A DNA stretch of 64,000 bases from Ruminiclostridium cellobioparum subsp. termitidis CT1112 (GCF_000350485.1 NZ_AORV01000021.1:227265-291264), one strand, 5' to 3'. Positions 1 to 7,385 are shown, numbered from the stretch's first letter. Program-made: numbers and translations. Notes: generated by a model from the letters alone, not told the origin.

Positions 1-1007
1 TGAGCCCTTCTGCTATTCCGAATATCTGCTGCAACTTGCAATTGAAGGTTTTCTCCACCTTTTCGGCCAGGTACGGGTCAAGTACTGATCCGCCCACGTG
101 GATCACCTCCAGAGACGATAAATCATACTCCTCACCCAGTTCCAGAAATTCAATGCACATACTTGCCATTGCAGGCACAAGTCCCGTTATTGTCACTCTT
201 TCTTCCTCGATTAAAGGAATTATTTCATCGGGGCTTGTAACATTGCATATGACTATCTTTCCGCCGGCACTTAAGGTTCCCATCACCCCCGGACAACCTA
301 ACGGAAAATTATGTGCCATGGGAAGTGCTGCCAGGTATACGGAATTTTGAGATAGCTTACACCTCTCCGCTGTTTGTTTTGCCACATATATATAGTCGGT
401 ATGCCGGCGAGGAATGAGCTTGGGAACTCCGGTCGTCCCTCCCGAAAGCAGGAATAAACCCACCTCTGCATGATCCATAGCCACGGTTTCGTACAATTCT
501 CTGTCTGCTTTCAGTTCCTTTAATGATGTAAATTCATCATTATGTCCTATCACTATTATTTTCAAATCCATTTCCGGTTTATTAACAATTTCCCTTGCCA
601 TTTCCTTATAATCAAAACCCAGATATTTGTCTTTAATGATATAGCCCCTGGCACCTGACTTTTCCATTATCCCTTTTATTTCTGTTTTTCTTTGAGCAGG
701 CAGTGCCATAACCGGAATGATACCTGCTTTGAAAAGAGCAAAAATTATCACAATGAACTCAATGGAATTGGGAATTTGCAAAACAACTTTATCTCCCTTT
801 TTAAAACCATAACACCGAAAACCCTGTGCGATTTTCCCGGACTCAATTTCCAGCTGTCCATAGGTCAGCTGCCTTCCGTTTTCGGTGACAGCTGTATTGT
901 CCCGGTACTGCTGACTCCATAAAGACAGCGCCTGACCCAATGCAACGGGTTCCCAGACATTTTCCCTGTAGAATTGTTCCAGTTTGTTTTTTGTCTGCAT
1001 ATTCATG
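1..1007 (-). CDS. Aryl-acid AMP ligase (EntE/DhbE family), 3' end outside window
   Basis: Adenylates an aryl carboxylic acid and passes it to an aryl carrier protein, the first step of many siderophore and NRPS pathways. About 335 N-terminal residues lie in the window; the C-terminal part runs off the left edge. The ATP-binding P-loop reads LSGGTTGVPK near residue 189, followed by LPMAHNFPLGCPG near residue 227. The Asn in MAHN replaces the Asp of amino-acid A domains, as in aryl-acid ligases. The following Phe and the Cys four residues later resemble salicylate-specific members, whereas DHB enzymes usually have Tyr and Ser (family knowledge, from memory). The ATG at 1007 has GGAGGA 7 bases upstream; a second in-frame ATG follows at 1001. 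It lies 46 bases behind the thioesterase on the same strand and is probably cotranscribed with it. Confidence 0.88.
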
Positions 1008-1053
1008 GACTTATCCTCCCGTATATTGAAATACTCCTTTTTTGGCTGCCAAC

Positions 1054-1806
1054 TTATGTATTATTACATTTCTGTTTATTTACAAAATCCTTTATTGAAT
1101 CTATTGCCATTGCCCTGTATGTATGAATAAACATATGTGCGCCTTCCACGCTTTTATAGGTGAATTCCTTATTTGTATATTCCCTCCAGGTTAGGAGTTC
1201 TTCCAGTGTTAATTCCGGATCGGCTGCTCCCATTAATGCCAATACGGAATAATTTATTTTTTCCGCCGTTTCTCTATGGTAGGTTTCATCCATTTTGAAA
1301 TCGGCTCTTAACATAGGCATAAATACATCCATTAATGACCTTGTTCCCAATATCTCTTTTGGCGTTCCTGAAAATCTGCTTATTTCCCTGATGAAGTTAG
1401 CAGTGTCTAACTCATGTATAGGATTTTTCTCTTTGAAGCAGGGTGCTTTACCGGCCGATATAATGACTCCTTTTGGCTGATAGGGCAAATTACTTTTTTG
1501 GATAAGTAATGCTAATTCATATGCAACCTTTGTTCCCAGGCTATGGCCGAATAAAAAGTACGGAATACCGTCACTGATTAAAGGTTTTATATCATTGAAA
1601 ACTTCTTTTACCAGCAAATCCAGATCGTCAACAGGCTCCTCTTTTATCCGGTTCTCTCTTCCCGGATATTGAGCTGCCAAAATTTCAGTGTCATCAAATT
1701 CATCCTGCCAATTTTTAAAAGCAGAAGCGCCTCCACCCGCATATGGAAATATAAAAATTTTATTCGCTTTCGGCTGCTCACAGGAAGCAGCAAAGTATCG
1801 GCTCAT
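1054..1806 (-). CDS. Type II thioesterase (GrsT/EntH-like editing hydrolase)
   Basis: An alpha/beta hydrolase of about 250 residues, the usual size for discrete thioesterases that remove wrong acyl groups from carrier proteins in NRPS/PKS systems. The early FPYAGGGAS block, the nucleophile elbow GHSLG (Ser) in the middle, an Asp in the AADPELT segment and the C-terminal His in EGAHMFI form the expected catalytic set. The preferred start is the ATG at 1806, because GAGGTG lies 6 bases upstream; a GTG at 1815 overlaps that ribosome site and is less likely. It is the first gene of the operon that continues into the aryl-AMP ligase. The carrier-protein enzymes it serves are presumably left of the window, since the other assembly line here is more than 44 kb away. 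Confidence 0.9.
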   Translation of the reverse strand: MSRYFAASCEQPKANKIFIFPYAGGGASAFKNWQDEFDDTEILAAQYPGRENRIKEEPVDDLDLLVKEVFNDIKPLISDGIPYFLFGHSLGTKVAYELALLIQKSNLPYQPKGVIISAGKAPCFKEKNPIHELDTANFIREISRFSGTPKEILGTRSLMDVFMPMLRADFKMDETYHRETAEKINYSVLALMGAADPELTLEELLTWREYTNKEFTYKSVEGAHMFIHTYRAMAIDSIKDFVNKQKCNNT

Positions 1807-1966
1807 CGTAAACACCTCGGTTCATCATAATTATCATCAACCGCTTTTTCCATAGTTTGTCACTAAAACACCGTTTCATTACAGCTAAAAAAATAATACC
1901 TTTAGGTTAATTACTTTTATTATTTGTTTTAGCATAATTAAGCGATATTTTACGGTTATTCCAATT

Positions 1967-1986
1967 CAGTTAGCTATTGCTAACTG
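1967..1986. promoter_or_regulatory. Perfect 8-bp palindrome at the predicted start site (candidate operator)
   Basis: CAGTTAGC (1967-1974) and its exact complement GCTAACTG (1979-1986) flank TATT. The element begins 5 bases downstream of the -10 box at 1992-1997, so it covers the expected transcription start, where a repressor would block initiation. It does not match the classical Fur box. The TTAGC...GCTAA core loosely resembles DtxR-family sites, but the regulator is unknown. It could also form a small RNA hairpin. Confidence 0.5.
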
Positions 1987-1991
1987 CTGAT

Positions 1992-2020
1992 ATTGTATCA
2001 TCAATGAAACAGCATTTCAA
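1992..2020 (-). promoter_or_regulatory. Sigma-A-type promoter of the thioesterase/aryl ligase operon
   Basis: On the minus strand the sequence shows TTGAAA (2015-2020), 17 bases, then TACAAT (1992-1997), one mismatch per hexamer from consensus. Transcription would begin near 1985 and leave a leader of about 180 bases before the thioesterase ATG. This is the best promoter candidate in the AT-rich gap 1807-2135. Confidence 0.7.
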
Positions 2021-2135
2021 TAGATTTATATAAATATTTTTCTCATATTAGTTAAAATTAGTAAATCATGCCGATTATCTTTAGTGAAGATCGATAGTAG
2101 AAATTTTACGTAAGCTATACTATCTGCTCTTGACT

Positions 2136-3185
2136 TCATTGACAATATATTTCCCAAACCTGAAATATCCTGGCAGCTTTATGGCATTGATTTGATACAC
2201 CAAATTCAGGATCGTAATATAATCCTTTATAGAATACTCCCCAGTGACCATAGCCAGGCAGCTTCATTCTGATTATGCACAAATCGGGCAAAGGCTTTTC
2301 AAGGTCATATTTAACCGATTTGGGAGCATATCTGATACCATAATAATCCAATGCTTTTTTTAAGTCCTGTTTATTTGTTCCCTTGTCTGTTCCGATTACC
2401 TCTATGACTTCGTCCACAGATACGTCAGCCAGCATAGCTATACAGGACTGCCCACATAAATAACCTGTAGGTTCTTTTATATAATTTATTTTGTTAATTT
2501 TTCTTATGGGATTCTCAAGACTGTAAGGACTTCCCTTGACCTGCCTGGTTTGCTTTTGTAAATTACCGCTTCTTGGCGTTGGTTTCCTACTGTACTTGTC
2601 TATTCCGTCGGCATTGATACACTCAAAACTCATTCCCGATATATTAAATAATTCAATAAAGTCTTCTCGAGTCAGATAGTAACATGCCTTTGCATTAGGG
2701 TTATCCTGGCTATGTTTCGGATATATGCCGCGGAATTTGAATTTGCATTTCTCTATAACTCTTTTGGAACGCTGGTTAAAAACCTTATGTGAAACAGTCA
2801 TAACGTCGCATTTTAAGCCTATAAAAGCATACTGCATTATCTTCTGTACCGCTTCTGCGGCGATCCCCTAACCCCAGTATTCCTCTGCAAGCAAATACCC
2901 AAAGTCAAAGCATAAGTTTAAATTTTTAAATGCAACTTTGCTCATGCCAATAGAACCGATTATTTGTGGAAATGTATCTGCTTTTAATGCAATTGCCCAC
3001 TCGTCGGCCTCTCTTCGAATAAAACTGCCTATTTTATCCTTTGCCTTTTTTTCGCTGTCAATCAAGTTCCAACCACCCGCAGAATTTATAATACGCTCAC
3101 TTGATGCAAAAGCAAGCATATATTTTGCATATTCTACTTTCCACGGAAGAAGAATAAGACGATTTGTTTCCAATGTCAGAAGCAT
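2136..3185 (-). pseudogene. GNAT acetyltransferase-C39-like peptidase fusion, interrupted by an in-frame TAG
   Basis: Two reading frames in the same phase are separated by one TAG at 2868-2870. The first 105 residues (ATG 3185, GGAGG upstream) are the N-terminal half of a RimJ-type acetyltransferase ending in GYLLAEEYWG. Directly after the stop the same frame continues GIAAEAVQKIMQYAF, the expected next helix of that fold. The acetyltransferase ends near CYYLTRED. After a basic linker a papain-like C39 domain follows, with GYLCGQSCIAML carrying the likely nucleophile Cys and GHWGVFY the His. Without the stop the product would be about 350 residues. The stop sits where such enzymes often have Arg or Lys, so a single base change can explain it. 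The C39 half has an ATG at 2837 but no good ribosome site. Pseudogene is the simplest reading; readthrough or a sequencing error cannot be excluded. Confidence 0.75.
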
Positions 3186-3217
3186 ATTTTTTTCCTCCAG
3201 CTAACAATCCTAAGCAT

Positions 3218-3462
3218 TTATAATCTTTTATAATACATACCATTACCAATATTTCTTTTTCCGTCATCAATAGCTGCAATTCGGCAATGCTGGAGAGTAT
3301 GAGTAAGTTCTGTTTTTGCCAGGTCTCTGTTAGTATCTGCCAAAACCAGCGCAAATTGATTGAAGTTGTTGTTTTGAAATCGGTTTGCCTATCAGTTTAT
3401 TGTTTCGCATGGCTCATTTCTCTGCGAGAAACGCACTCATACTCAACAGGCTTAAAGCCCAT
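3218..3462 (-). pseudogene. Degraded 3' gene fragments, unidentified
   Basis: Two short frames on the minus strand look like protein ends without proper beginnings. One runs from 3462 to a TAA at 3397 and contains GFKPVEYECVSRREM. The other is open from about 3385 to a stop at 3218 and contains LADTNRDLAKTEL and IAAIDDGKRNIGNG. Both look protein-like in composition but lack a start with a ribosome site, and I do not recognise either family. They sit between the broken GNAT-C39 gene and the tRNA-Thr repeat, so this stretch is decaying chromosomal DNA next to an integration site. Confidence 0.4.
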
Positions 3463-3517
3463 ATAAATTAATGATAAGCAGACAGCTTACCCATATCATT
3501 TGTTACATATGCATAAA

Positions 3518-3552
3518 AAAATCCTTAGAACCATTGCAATTCTGAGGATTTA
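3518..3552 (-). terminator. Hairpin terminator behind the duplicated tRNA-Thr 3' end
   Basis: An imperfect stem pairing AATCCTcAGAA with TTCTaAGGATT is followed on the minus strand by a run of seven T. It follows the partial tRNA copy at 3555-3591 and was probably the original terminator of tRNA-Thr before the island split the two. Confidence 0.55.
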
Positions 3553-3554
3553 AC

Positions 3555-3591
3555 TTCATTGGAACTGGTAGTCGGAATCGAACCGACAACC
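3555..3591 (-). repeat. Direct repeat of the tRNA-Thr 3' end (distal attachment site)
   Basis: These 37 bases match 7306-7342, the 3' end of the intact tRNA-Thr(CGT), with one mismatch (A here, G in the tRNA, at the ninth base). The shared part covers the T arm, the acceptor 3' strand, the CCA and five bases beyond. Bases after 3591 no longer fold as a tRNA, so only the 3' end is duplicated. This is the classical footprint of integration into a tRNA gene. Confidence 0.8.
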
Positions 3592-3617
3592 GCTGGTTGT
3601 TCGTAAGGTAGTATACA

Positions 3618-4352
3618 TTATTTTTCCTTTTCCTCGTCGTCAGCCCGGTATTCATGCGCTACCGGCTTGTAATCTGTCTTATACTTCTCAGATTTCTCAC
3701 CTTGAGGAAGTGATTCCTCTTGGTCTAAATCGTCCTTGTATTCGATTGCCTCTGTACAGATGGCGTCCAGAAGGATTTTTTCAAGGTGTTCATATTCCGA
3801 ATATTGTCCGAGGCTGGCCATCACAAAGGCATTGCGAACATATCCGGCACTGGCAGCCAAAAGCTCTTTATCAAAGTAATAATCGTAATGCTCAACGAAA
3901 AAAGTCATCAGCATTACGATGGTTCGCGTATTCCCTTCGCGGAAGGGATGAGCCTGCCATAGTGCAGGGAACAGCCGGGCAATCTGTACAGCGAACTCTT
4001 CACGGCTAAGGCGGCCCCATTGAACTTTTTTAATTGCTTTCCATGCCGAGTCCAAATCCTTTTTGATATTGTCGGAATCAGCATACCAAACGCTTATCCC
4101 TGCTAACAAAGGTTCTCGCTTTTGGATGTTTATAGTCCGGAATTTTCCCGACCAATCGTATACATCTTCAAACAGAACCTTATGAATTGTCTTTATTCCC
4201 TGTGTAGAAAAGTCATCAAATCCTTGCTCATAAAGCAGCATCATGTTGGCTTGTGATAGTTCCGCTTCGGCAATATCCAATTCCTTCTCGTCATGGATAT
4301 TAAATAAATTGCGCAAAACAGAGCTGTCTTTATAAAGATACGGATCATTCAT
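3618..4352 (-). CDS. Fic/DOC-family toxin (AMPylating enzyme)
   Basis: A 244-residue Fic-fold protein. The hallmark HPFREGNTRT lies around residue 137: the His is the catalytic base, the Glu binds Mg, and GN plus Arg hold the ATP phosphates. Family members usually transfer AMP from ATP to a hydroxyl on a target protein. The C-terminal tail is rich in Lys, Asp and Glu and looks unstructured. No convincing inhibitory (S/T)xxxE(G/N) helix is visible in this protein; the adjacent upstream gene ends in a VbhA-like domain that could supply it, as in class I Fic systems. The start at ATG 4352 has AGGGGG about 7 bases upstream; a TTG at 4358 is possible but less likely. It starts 11 bases after the antitoxin stop, an arrangement typical of coupled toxin-antitoxin genes. 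Confidence 0.88.
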   Translation of the reverse strand: MNDPYLYKDSSVLRNLFNIHDEKELDIAEAELSQANMMLLYEQGFDDFSTQGIKTIHKVLFEDVYDWSGKFRTINIQKREPLLAGISVWYADSDNIKKDLDSAWKAIKKVQWGRLSREEFAVQIARLFPALWQAHPFREGNTRTIVMLMTFFVEHYDYYFDKELLAASAGYVRNAFVMASLGQYSEYEHLEKILLDAICTEAIEYKDDLDQEESLPQGEKSEKYKTDYKPVAHEYRADDEEKEK

Positions 4353-4363
4353 AAACAACCCCC

Positions 4364-4543
4364 TTAGCTTTGTTTATGCTTTGCTATAAGGGTGGCTTTC
4401 ATTTCCGCGCCTGAAATCTCTCCCCGTGCCCACTTAGCTGAGAGCGTTTTAGCTTGAGAGGAGACAGGGACGCCTTCTATTTTATTCACAGCGTTGGCAA
4501 GCTTTACTGCTGCCAGACGACGAGCATGCAATTCCGGAGACAT
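4364..4543 (-). CDS. Nested VbhA-like Fic antitoxin, internal start inside the AbiEi-like gene
   Basis: Internal ATG 4543 would give a free 59-residue protein identical to the tail of the larger product. It has AGGAG (4552-4556) 8 bases upstream and TGGTATAAT, an extended -10 sequence, at 4568-4576. Size and sequence (KIEGVPVS, then WARGEISGAEMK) fit stand-alone VbhA antitoxins, which are normally separate genes directly before fic. Seen: start, ribosome site and -10. Inferred: independent expression, so that the antitoxin can be made both fused and free. Confidence 0.5.
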   Translation of the reverse strand: MSPELHARRLAAVKLANAVNKIEGVPVSSQAKTLSAKWARGEISGAEMKATLIAKHKQS

Positions 4544-5236
4544 AGAATCAACTCCTTTTACAGTATTATTATACCACAAATCGCTGGCGAATTGCGGTTT
4601 TTTTGTATTTTGCTCCACCAGTATATCAACCAGAATGAGAAGCGTCTTTTTCGAATAAAAACGTCTGGCATATGTCAGCACAACAATAGGGTCTAATTTA
4701 TTTTTTGCTGCGAAGCTGTGTAGTATTGCTTTAGGATTCGCCGCATCAACAGACGCCTCCGGCAAGTCGCTGATGACATCGAGGAACTGCAGATAGCGGA
4801 AATTTCCGGCGTTGACTGTAACAACCGGCTTCCTGACAATGATGAATCTGTCATCTACATTTTTATGATAGGCATTGGTGGCTATCTCACGTTTCGTGGG
4901 GACAAGCGTTGTCAATCCTATTTTGTTCATGAGAGAAAAACCTGTCTCATAGCCGATGATTTCATTGCCGCGGCAGGTAAGGAGCTGTGCTTCAAGTAGT
5001 TCTTCTCTTGGACGAGCCTTGCCGAAGGCCGTTTGTTTGGCACGATAATAAACGCCTTTTTGAAAACGCTCAATCAAGCCCCTGTCTGCTAGGCGTTTCA
5101 AGGTGACGTTGATAATCGGTTTAGCCTTATATTCTTCAGCCATTGCTTCGGCTATGACGTCAGTCTGAAATGCCTGACCATACGGGATGTCGGCTATTTT
5201 ATTCGTGATAAACTCACCGTAAGTGAGACGCTCCAT
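4364..5236 (-). CDS. AbiEi-like (DUF6088-type) protein fused to a VbhA-type antitoxin domain
   Basis: 290 residues. Residues 1 to about 225 resemble AbiEi-family winged-helix antitoxin/regulators: an N-terminal wHTH (AKPIINVTLKRLADRGLI, then KGVYYR) and a mixed domain with VPTKREIATNAYHK. The last 59 residues resemble stand-alone VbhA antitoxins that block Fic enzymes, with LANAVNKIEGVPVS containing the Glu-Gly of the inhibitory motif. The Ser/Thr normally four residues before the Glu is Val here. The two parts are joined without a stop through a stretch that still looks like an intergenic region (see 4543-4576). ATG 5236 has AAAGGAG upstream. The gene directly precedes the Fic gene, so the likely role is antitoxin and autoregulator. 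Assignment of the first domain rests on pattern memory. Confidence 0.75.
   Translation of the reverse strand: MERLTYGEFITNKIADIPYGQAFQTDVIAEAMAEEYKAKPIINVTLKRLADRGLIERFQKGVYYRAKQTAFGKARPREELLEAQLLTCRGNEIIGYETGFSLMNKIGLTTLVPTKREIATNAYHKNVDDRFIIVRKPVVTVNAGNFRYLQFLDVISDLPEASVDAANPKAILHSFAAKNKLDPIVVLTYARRFYSKKTLLILVDILVEQNTKKPQFASDLWYNNTVKGVDSMSPELHARRLAAVKLANAVNKIEGVPVSSQAKTLSAKWARGEISGAEMKATLIAKHKQS
4552..4576 (-). promoter_or_regulatory. Internal extended -10 and ribosome site for the nested antitoxin
   Basis: The extended -10 TGGTATAAT at 4568-4576 and AGGAG at 4552-4556 precede ATG 4543 with normal spacing, although they lie within an open reading frame that translates them. No -35 hexamer is apparent 17 bases upstream, which an extended -10 promoter can tolerate. 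Confidence 0.45.
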
Positions 5237-5375
5237 AAACAAGAACTCCTTTCTTGTGTTATTATAATGTGCATTTTTTATTGGTATTATTGACGCTATA
5301 ATAACATATTATGTGCAGAAACTCAATCCGTGATCACGTGCCTTCATTTTGCAGACAGCATTTACTACTCTATCA

Positions 5376-6668
5376 TTATTGCATATTGGATCCTTCGTGC
5401 AAATAGTAGTATTTACCCTCTTTAATAACAATCTGAACGTCCTTATCATATATATCTTCAGGCTCATTGGAAATTAACTGGCTTTGCGTTGTTTGAGCAT
5501 CTATTTTTTTCCCTAATCCATCCTCAAGCCCCTTATAATTCAAATCATCATCAATTAAGCCGGGTATTGCAGCAAAGAACCCTTCAATACCTTTTCTGCT
5601 TCTTCGGTTCTTATTTACATCAATGCCATGTGACTCCACTTGTCTTTTATGCCATTCTTCTAATGACAACCGTATCTGATTTGATTGTTGCAGATATGTG
5701 TTAAATATTGAATAGCTCATCTCATTCGAGTTTTCGCCTTTACCAAGTAAATATGTCAGCTTACTGATTTCTTCTAATACTGTCATCAATATTTGTTGAT
5801 ATTCGAGCAAAATCTTGAAGTCATCAACCTTTTCTTGATATTCCCTGTAATCTGGCTTTTGATTTTTCTTTATTATATCATCCATGGATAAATTAACCTG
5901 TTGAAGTAATTGAGTTCCTTCTTTTTTAAAATCATCCAAAGCGTGCAGTTTCCGATTCCGCAAATCATCACTTTCCAGAATTTCTGAACTAAAATTAGAT
6001 ATTTCTCCTACCAAAGCAATTAATGATAGAATCCGGCTTTTAAATTCTCGCTCTTGAAAATCACTAATCTTATTTACACTCTTCTTCAAAGTTTCAATCT
6101 TAGAATTAATTTCTGACATATAGTATTGACCAACAACCAATGAGCCAACATTCATTACATTTGCAACACCATTAGCTATCTTGGTAGCCTTGGAAATTTT
6201 CGCAGGGTCTACTTTGACTAAATTTGCTTGCCCTTTAATTCCTTTTGCCCCCCGATAAAAGCCTCGCACAGCCCCTTCCATTTGTTTGGATTCTGCGAGT
6301 GTAGCGCCACTGGGAATAACCGCCTTGTATAATTCAACATTTTTAAGTGCTTTGTTTGTAATTGTTTTTGCTGCAGTTTCCACTGCAGCTGGAATTGTTT
6401 GTGAAATTCGAGCAATAACTGTACGGTCAGTAATTTCAAATAGACTCTTTTCTTCAATTTTAATCGTCGCAGGCAGTCGTTCTATCGGTATGGTTATTTC
6501 ACCTTGCACACTTTCTACCTCAAGCGTCTCGGGAGTGATGGAAGCAGATTTTTCAGGGCATAGAACATCATTGCCATTGAAAATAGCTTTTCTTCTTAAA
6601 TAAATTGTTAAGACAACAATCAAAGCAATGACTATTATAGCAAATATTAATACCAGAAAATAATCCAC
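5376..6668 (-). CDS. Membrane-anchored coiled-coil protein of unknown function (island cargo)
   Basis: 430 residues from a GTG at 6668 with GGAGGTG 5 bases upstream; longer in-frame starts lack a ribosome site. A hydrophobic segment of about 22 residues at the very N-terminus (VDYFLVLIFAII onward) is followed by basic residues, so the rest is probably cytoplasmic. A middle stretch rich in Ala, Gly and Val (near PAAVETAAKTI and NGVANVMNVGSLVVG) may be a second, weakly hydrophobic region. It is followed by long Glu/Lys-rich helices likely to form coiled coils. I do not recognise the family. Position beside a Fic toxin-antitoxin locus makes a defence or competition role possible, but no sequence motif supports that. 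Confidence 0.7.
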   Translation of the reverse strand: MDYFLVLIFAIIVIALIVVLTIYLRRKAIFNGNDVLCPEKSASITPETLEVESVQGEITIPIERLPATIKIEEKSLFEITDRTVIARISQTIPAAVETAAKTITNKALKNVELYKAVIPSGATLAESKQMEGAVRGFYRGAKGIKGQANLVKVDPAKISKATKIANGVANVMNVGSLVVGQYYMSEINSKIETLKKSVNKISDFQEREFKSRILSLIALVGEISNFSSEILESDDLRNRKLHALDDFKKEGTQLLQQVNLSMDDIIKKNQKPDYREYQEKVDDFKILLEYQQILMTVLEEISKLTYLLGKGENSNEMSYSIFNTYLQQSNQIRLSLEEWHKRQVESHGIDVNKNRRSRKGIEGFFAAIPGLIDDDLNYKGLEDGLGKKIDAQTTQSQLISNEPEDIYDKDVQIVIKEGKYYYLHEGSNMQ

Positions 6669-6691
6669 GAATCCACCTCCGTATATAAAAT

Positions 6692-6765
6692 AAATTACCT
6701 CGCTGCGAAGTAATTTAAGTAGTCCAAGATTAAAACCCATCGATTTCGAGGGGTTTTAATCTTGG
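6692..6765. repeat. Two adjacent perfect inverted repeats
   Basis: AAATTAC/GTAATTT (6692-6698 and 6710-6716) and a 15-bp perfect pair CCAAGATTAAAACCC/GGGTTTTAATCTTGG (6724-6738 and 6751-6765, 12-base loop). They lie between the recombinase tail and the coiled-coil gene. They could end transcription from the recombinase side, but neither has a long T run, so a recombination-site relic is also possible. Confidence 0.5.
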
Positions 6766-6823
6766 AAGGTTCTGATATTTAGATTTATTATACTAAGATA
6801 TTCCTCCATTCACAATCCGGATT

Positions 6824-7201
6824 CTATCCCGCAAACTCTTTCGCCACTCCTCTGGCTTCTGCTATCAGCACATCATCAATTTCAACATCCTTCGCCATTA
6901 CCATGACCATCGGCAGCCCAAACATCTCTTTCATCTCCACATACCCGATGAATTTATAATGGATATCCACCCGCTGGCTTTTGCTGCCGTCAGGATTGTC
7001 CGTCTTTTCATATACAACAATTTTCTGTATCAGTTCATTTAGAATGTGCGTATTGAGTTCATTGATATCAGTATACTTCTGTATAATCGGCAGGAATTTA
7101 TCGATGTTTTCATACGCCGACTCAGCGCGGGTAATCAGTTCGGTGAGATGATTCCGCCGCTCCTTAAGTCCTGACTGTTCTTCCTCATAGCCTTTAGACA
7201 T
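6824..7201 (-). pseudogene. C-terminal remnant of a large serine recombinase (DUF4368 region)
   Basis: 125 residues that match the end of TnpX/Tn4451-type large serine recombinases: a coiled stretch (EEEQSGLKERRNHLTELI), then FLPIIQKYTDINELNTHILN and the beta-rich tail with IVVYEKTDN, RVDIHYKFIGYVE. The catalytic resolvase domain with its nucleophile Ser and the recombinase domain are missing; intact members are around 500 residues. The ATG at 7201 is internal to the ancestral gene and lacks a good ribosome site. It lies just inside the tRNA-Thr end of the island and is probably the remains of its mobility gene or of an earlier insertion. Confidence 0.8.
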
Positions 7202-7272
7202 GACTTAGCGTTGATGGTTGGATACGAAACTCACATTAGCACTTGTCACTTTACTCGTTACGAATGAGCAAC

Positions 7273-7307
7273 AAAAAACGTGTAGCTATTGAAACTGCAC
7301 GTTTTTT
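7273..7307 (-). terminator. Hairpin terminator after tRNA-Thr
   Basis: AAAAAACGTG (7273-7282) pairs exactly with CACGTTTTTT (7298-7307). On the minus strand it starts only a few bases past the tRNA 3' end and ends in a T run. It belongs to the island side of the junction. Confidence 0.7.
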
Positions 7308-7342
7308 CATTGGAGCTGGTAGTCGGAATCGAACCGACAACC
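7306..7342 (-). repeat. Direct repeat at the tRNA-Thr end (proximal attachment site)
   Basis: Partner of 3555-3591, 36 of 37 bases identical. It overlaps the 3' end of the intact tRNA-Thr(CGT) gene, so integration restored a complete tRNA. Confidence 0.8.
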
Positions 7343-7385
7343 TGCGGTTTACGATACCGCTGCTCTGCCTTTGAGCCACACCAGC
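7311..7385 (-). tRNA. tRNA-Thr (anticodon CGT)
   Basis: A complete cloverleaf of 75 bases including an encoded CCA. The acceptor GCTGGTG pairs with TACCAGC (one G-U); the D stem is GCTC/GAGC; the anticodon stem GCGGT/ACCGC encloses ATCGTAA, with CGT at positions 34-36 reading the Thr codon ACG. The T stem is GTCGG/CCGAC with loop TTCGATT. Its 3' end is the integration target of the island on its left. Confidence 0.95.

Larger units (their letters stand above)
3555..7342. mobile_element. Small integrated island at tRNA-Thr carrying a Fic toxin-antitoxin locus
   Basis: The island is bounded by the 37-bp direct repeats 3555-3591 and 7306-7342; the intact tRNA-Thr gene keeps its full sequence at the right end. 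Inside, all on the minus strand, are a serine-recombinase tail, a membrane-anchored coiled-coil protein, an AbiEi-like/VbhA-like fusion and a Fic protein. No complete integrase remains, so the element appears stranded or mobilised in trans. tRNA 3'-end sites are typical of tyrosine recombinases while the leftover fragment is from a large serine recombinase, so the fragment may come from a separate insertion. Confidence 0.7.

Noticed and set aside
1967..1986. Fur box at the thioesterase promoter
   Set aside because: The palindrome does not resemble the AT-rich hexamer array of Fur sites; kept only as an unspecified operator.
3097..3354. 85-residue minus-strand frame across the end of a fragment and the GNAT start
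   Set aside because: It overlaps the well-supported GNAT start in another frame and has no ribosome site.
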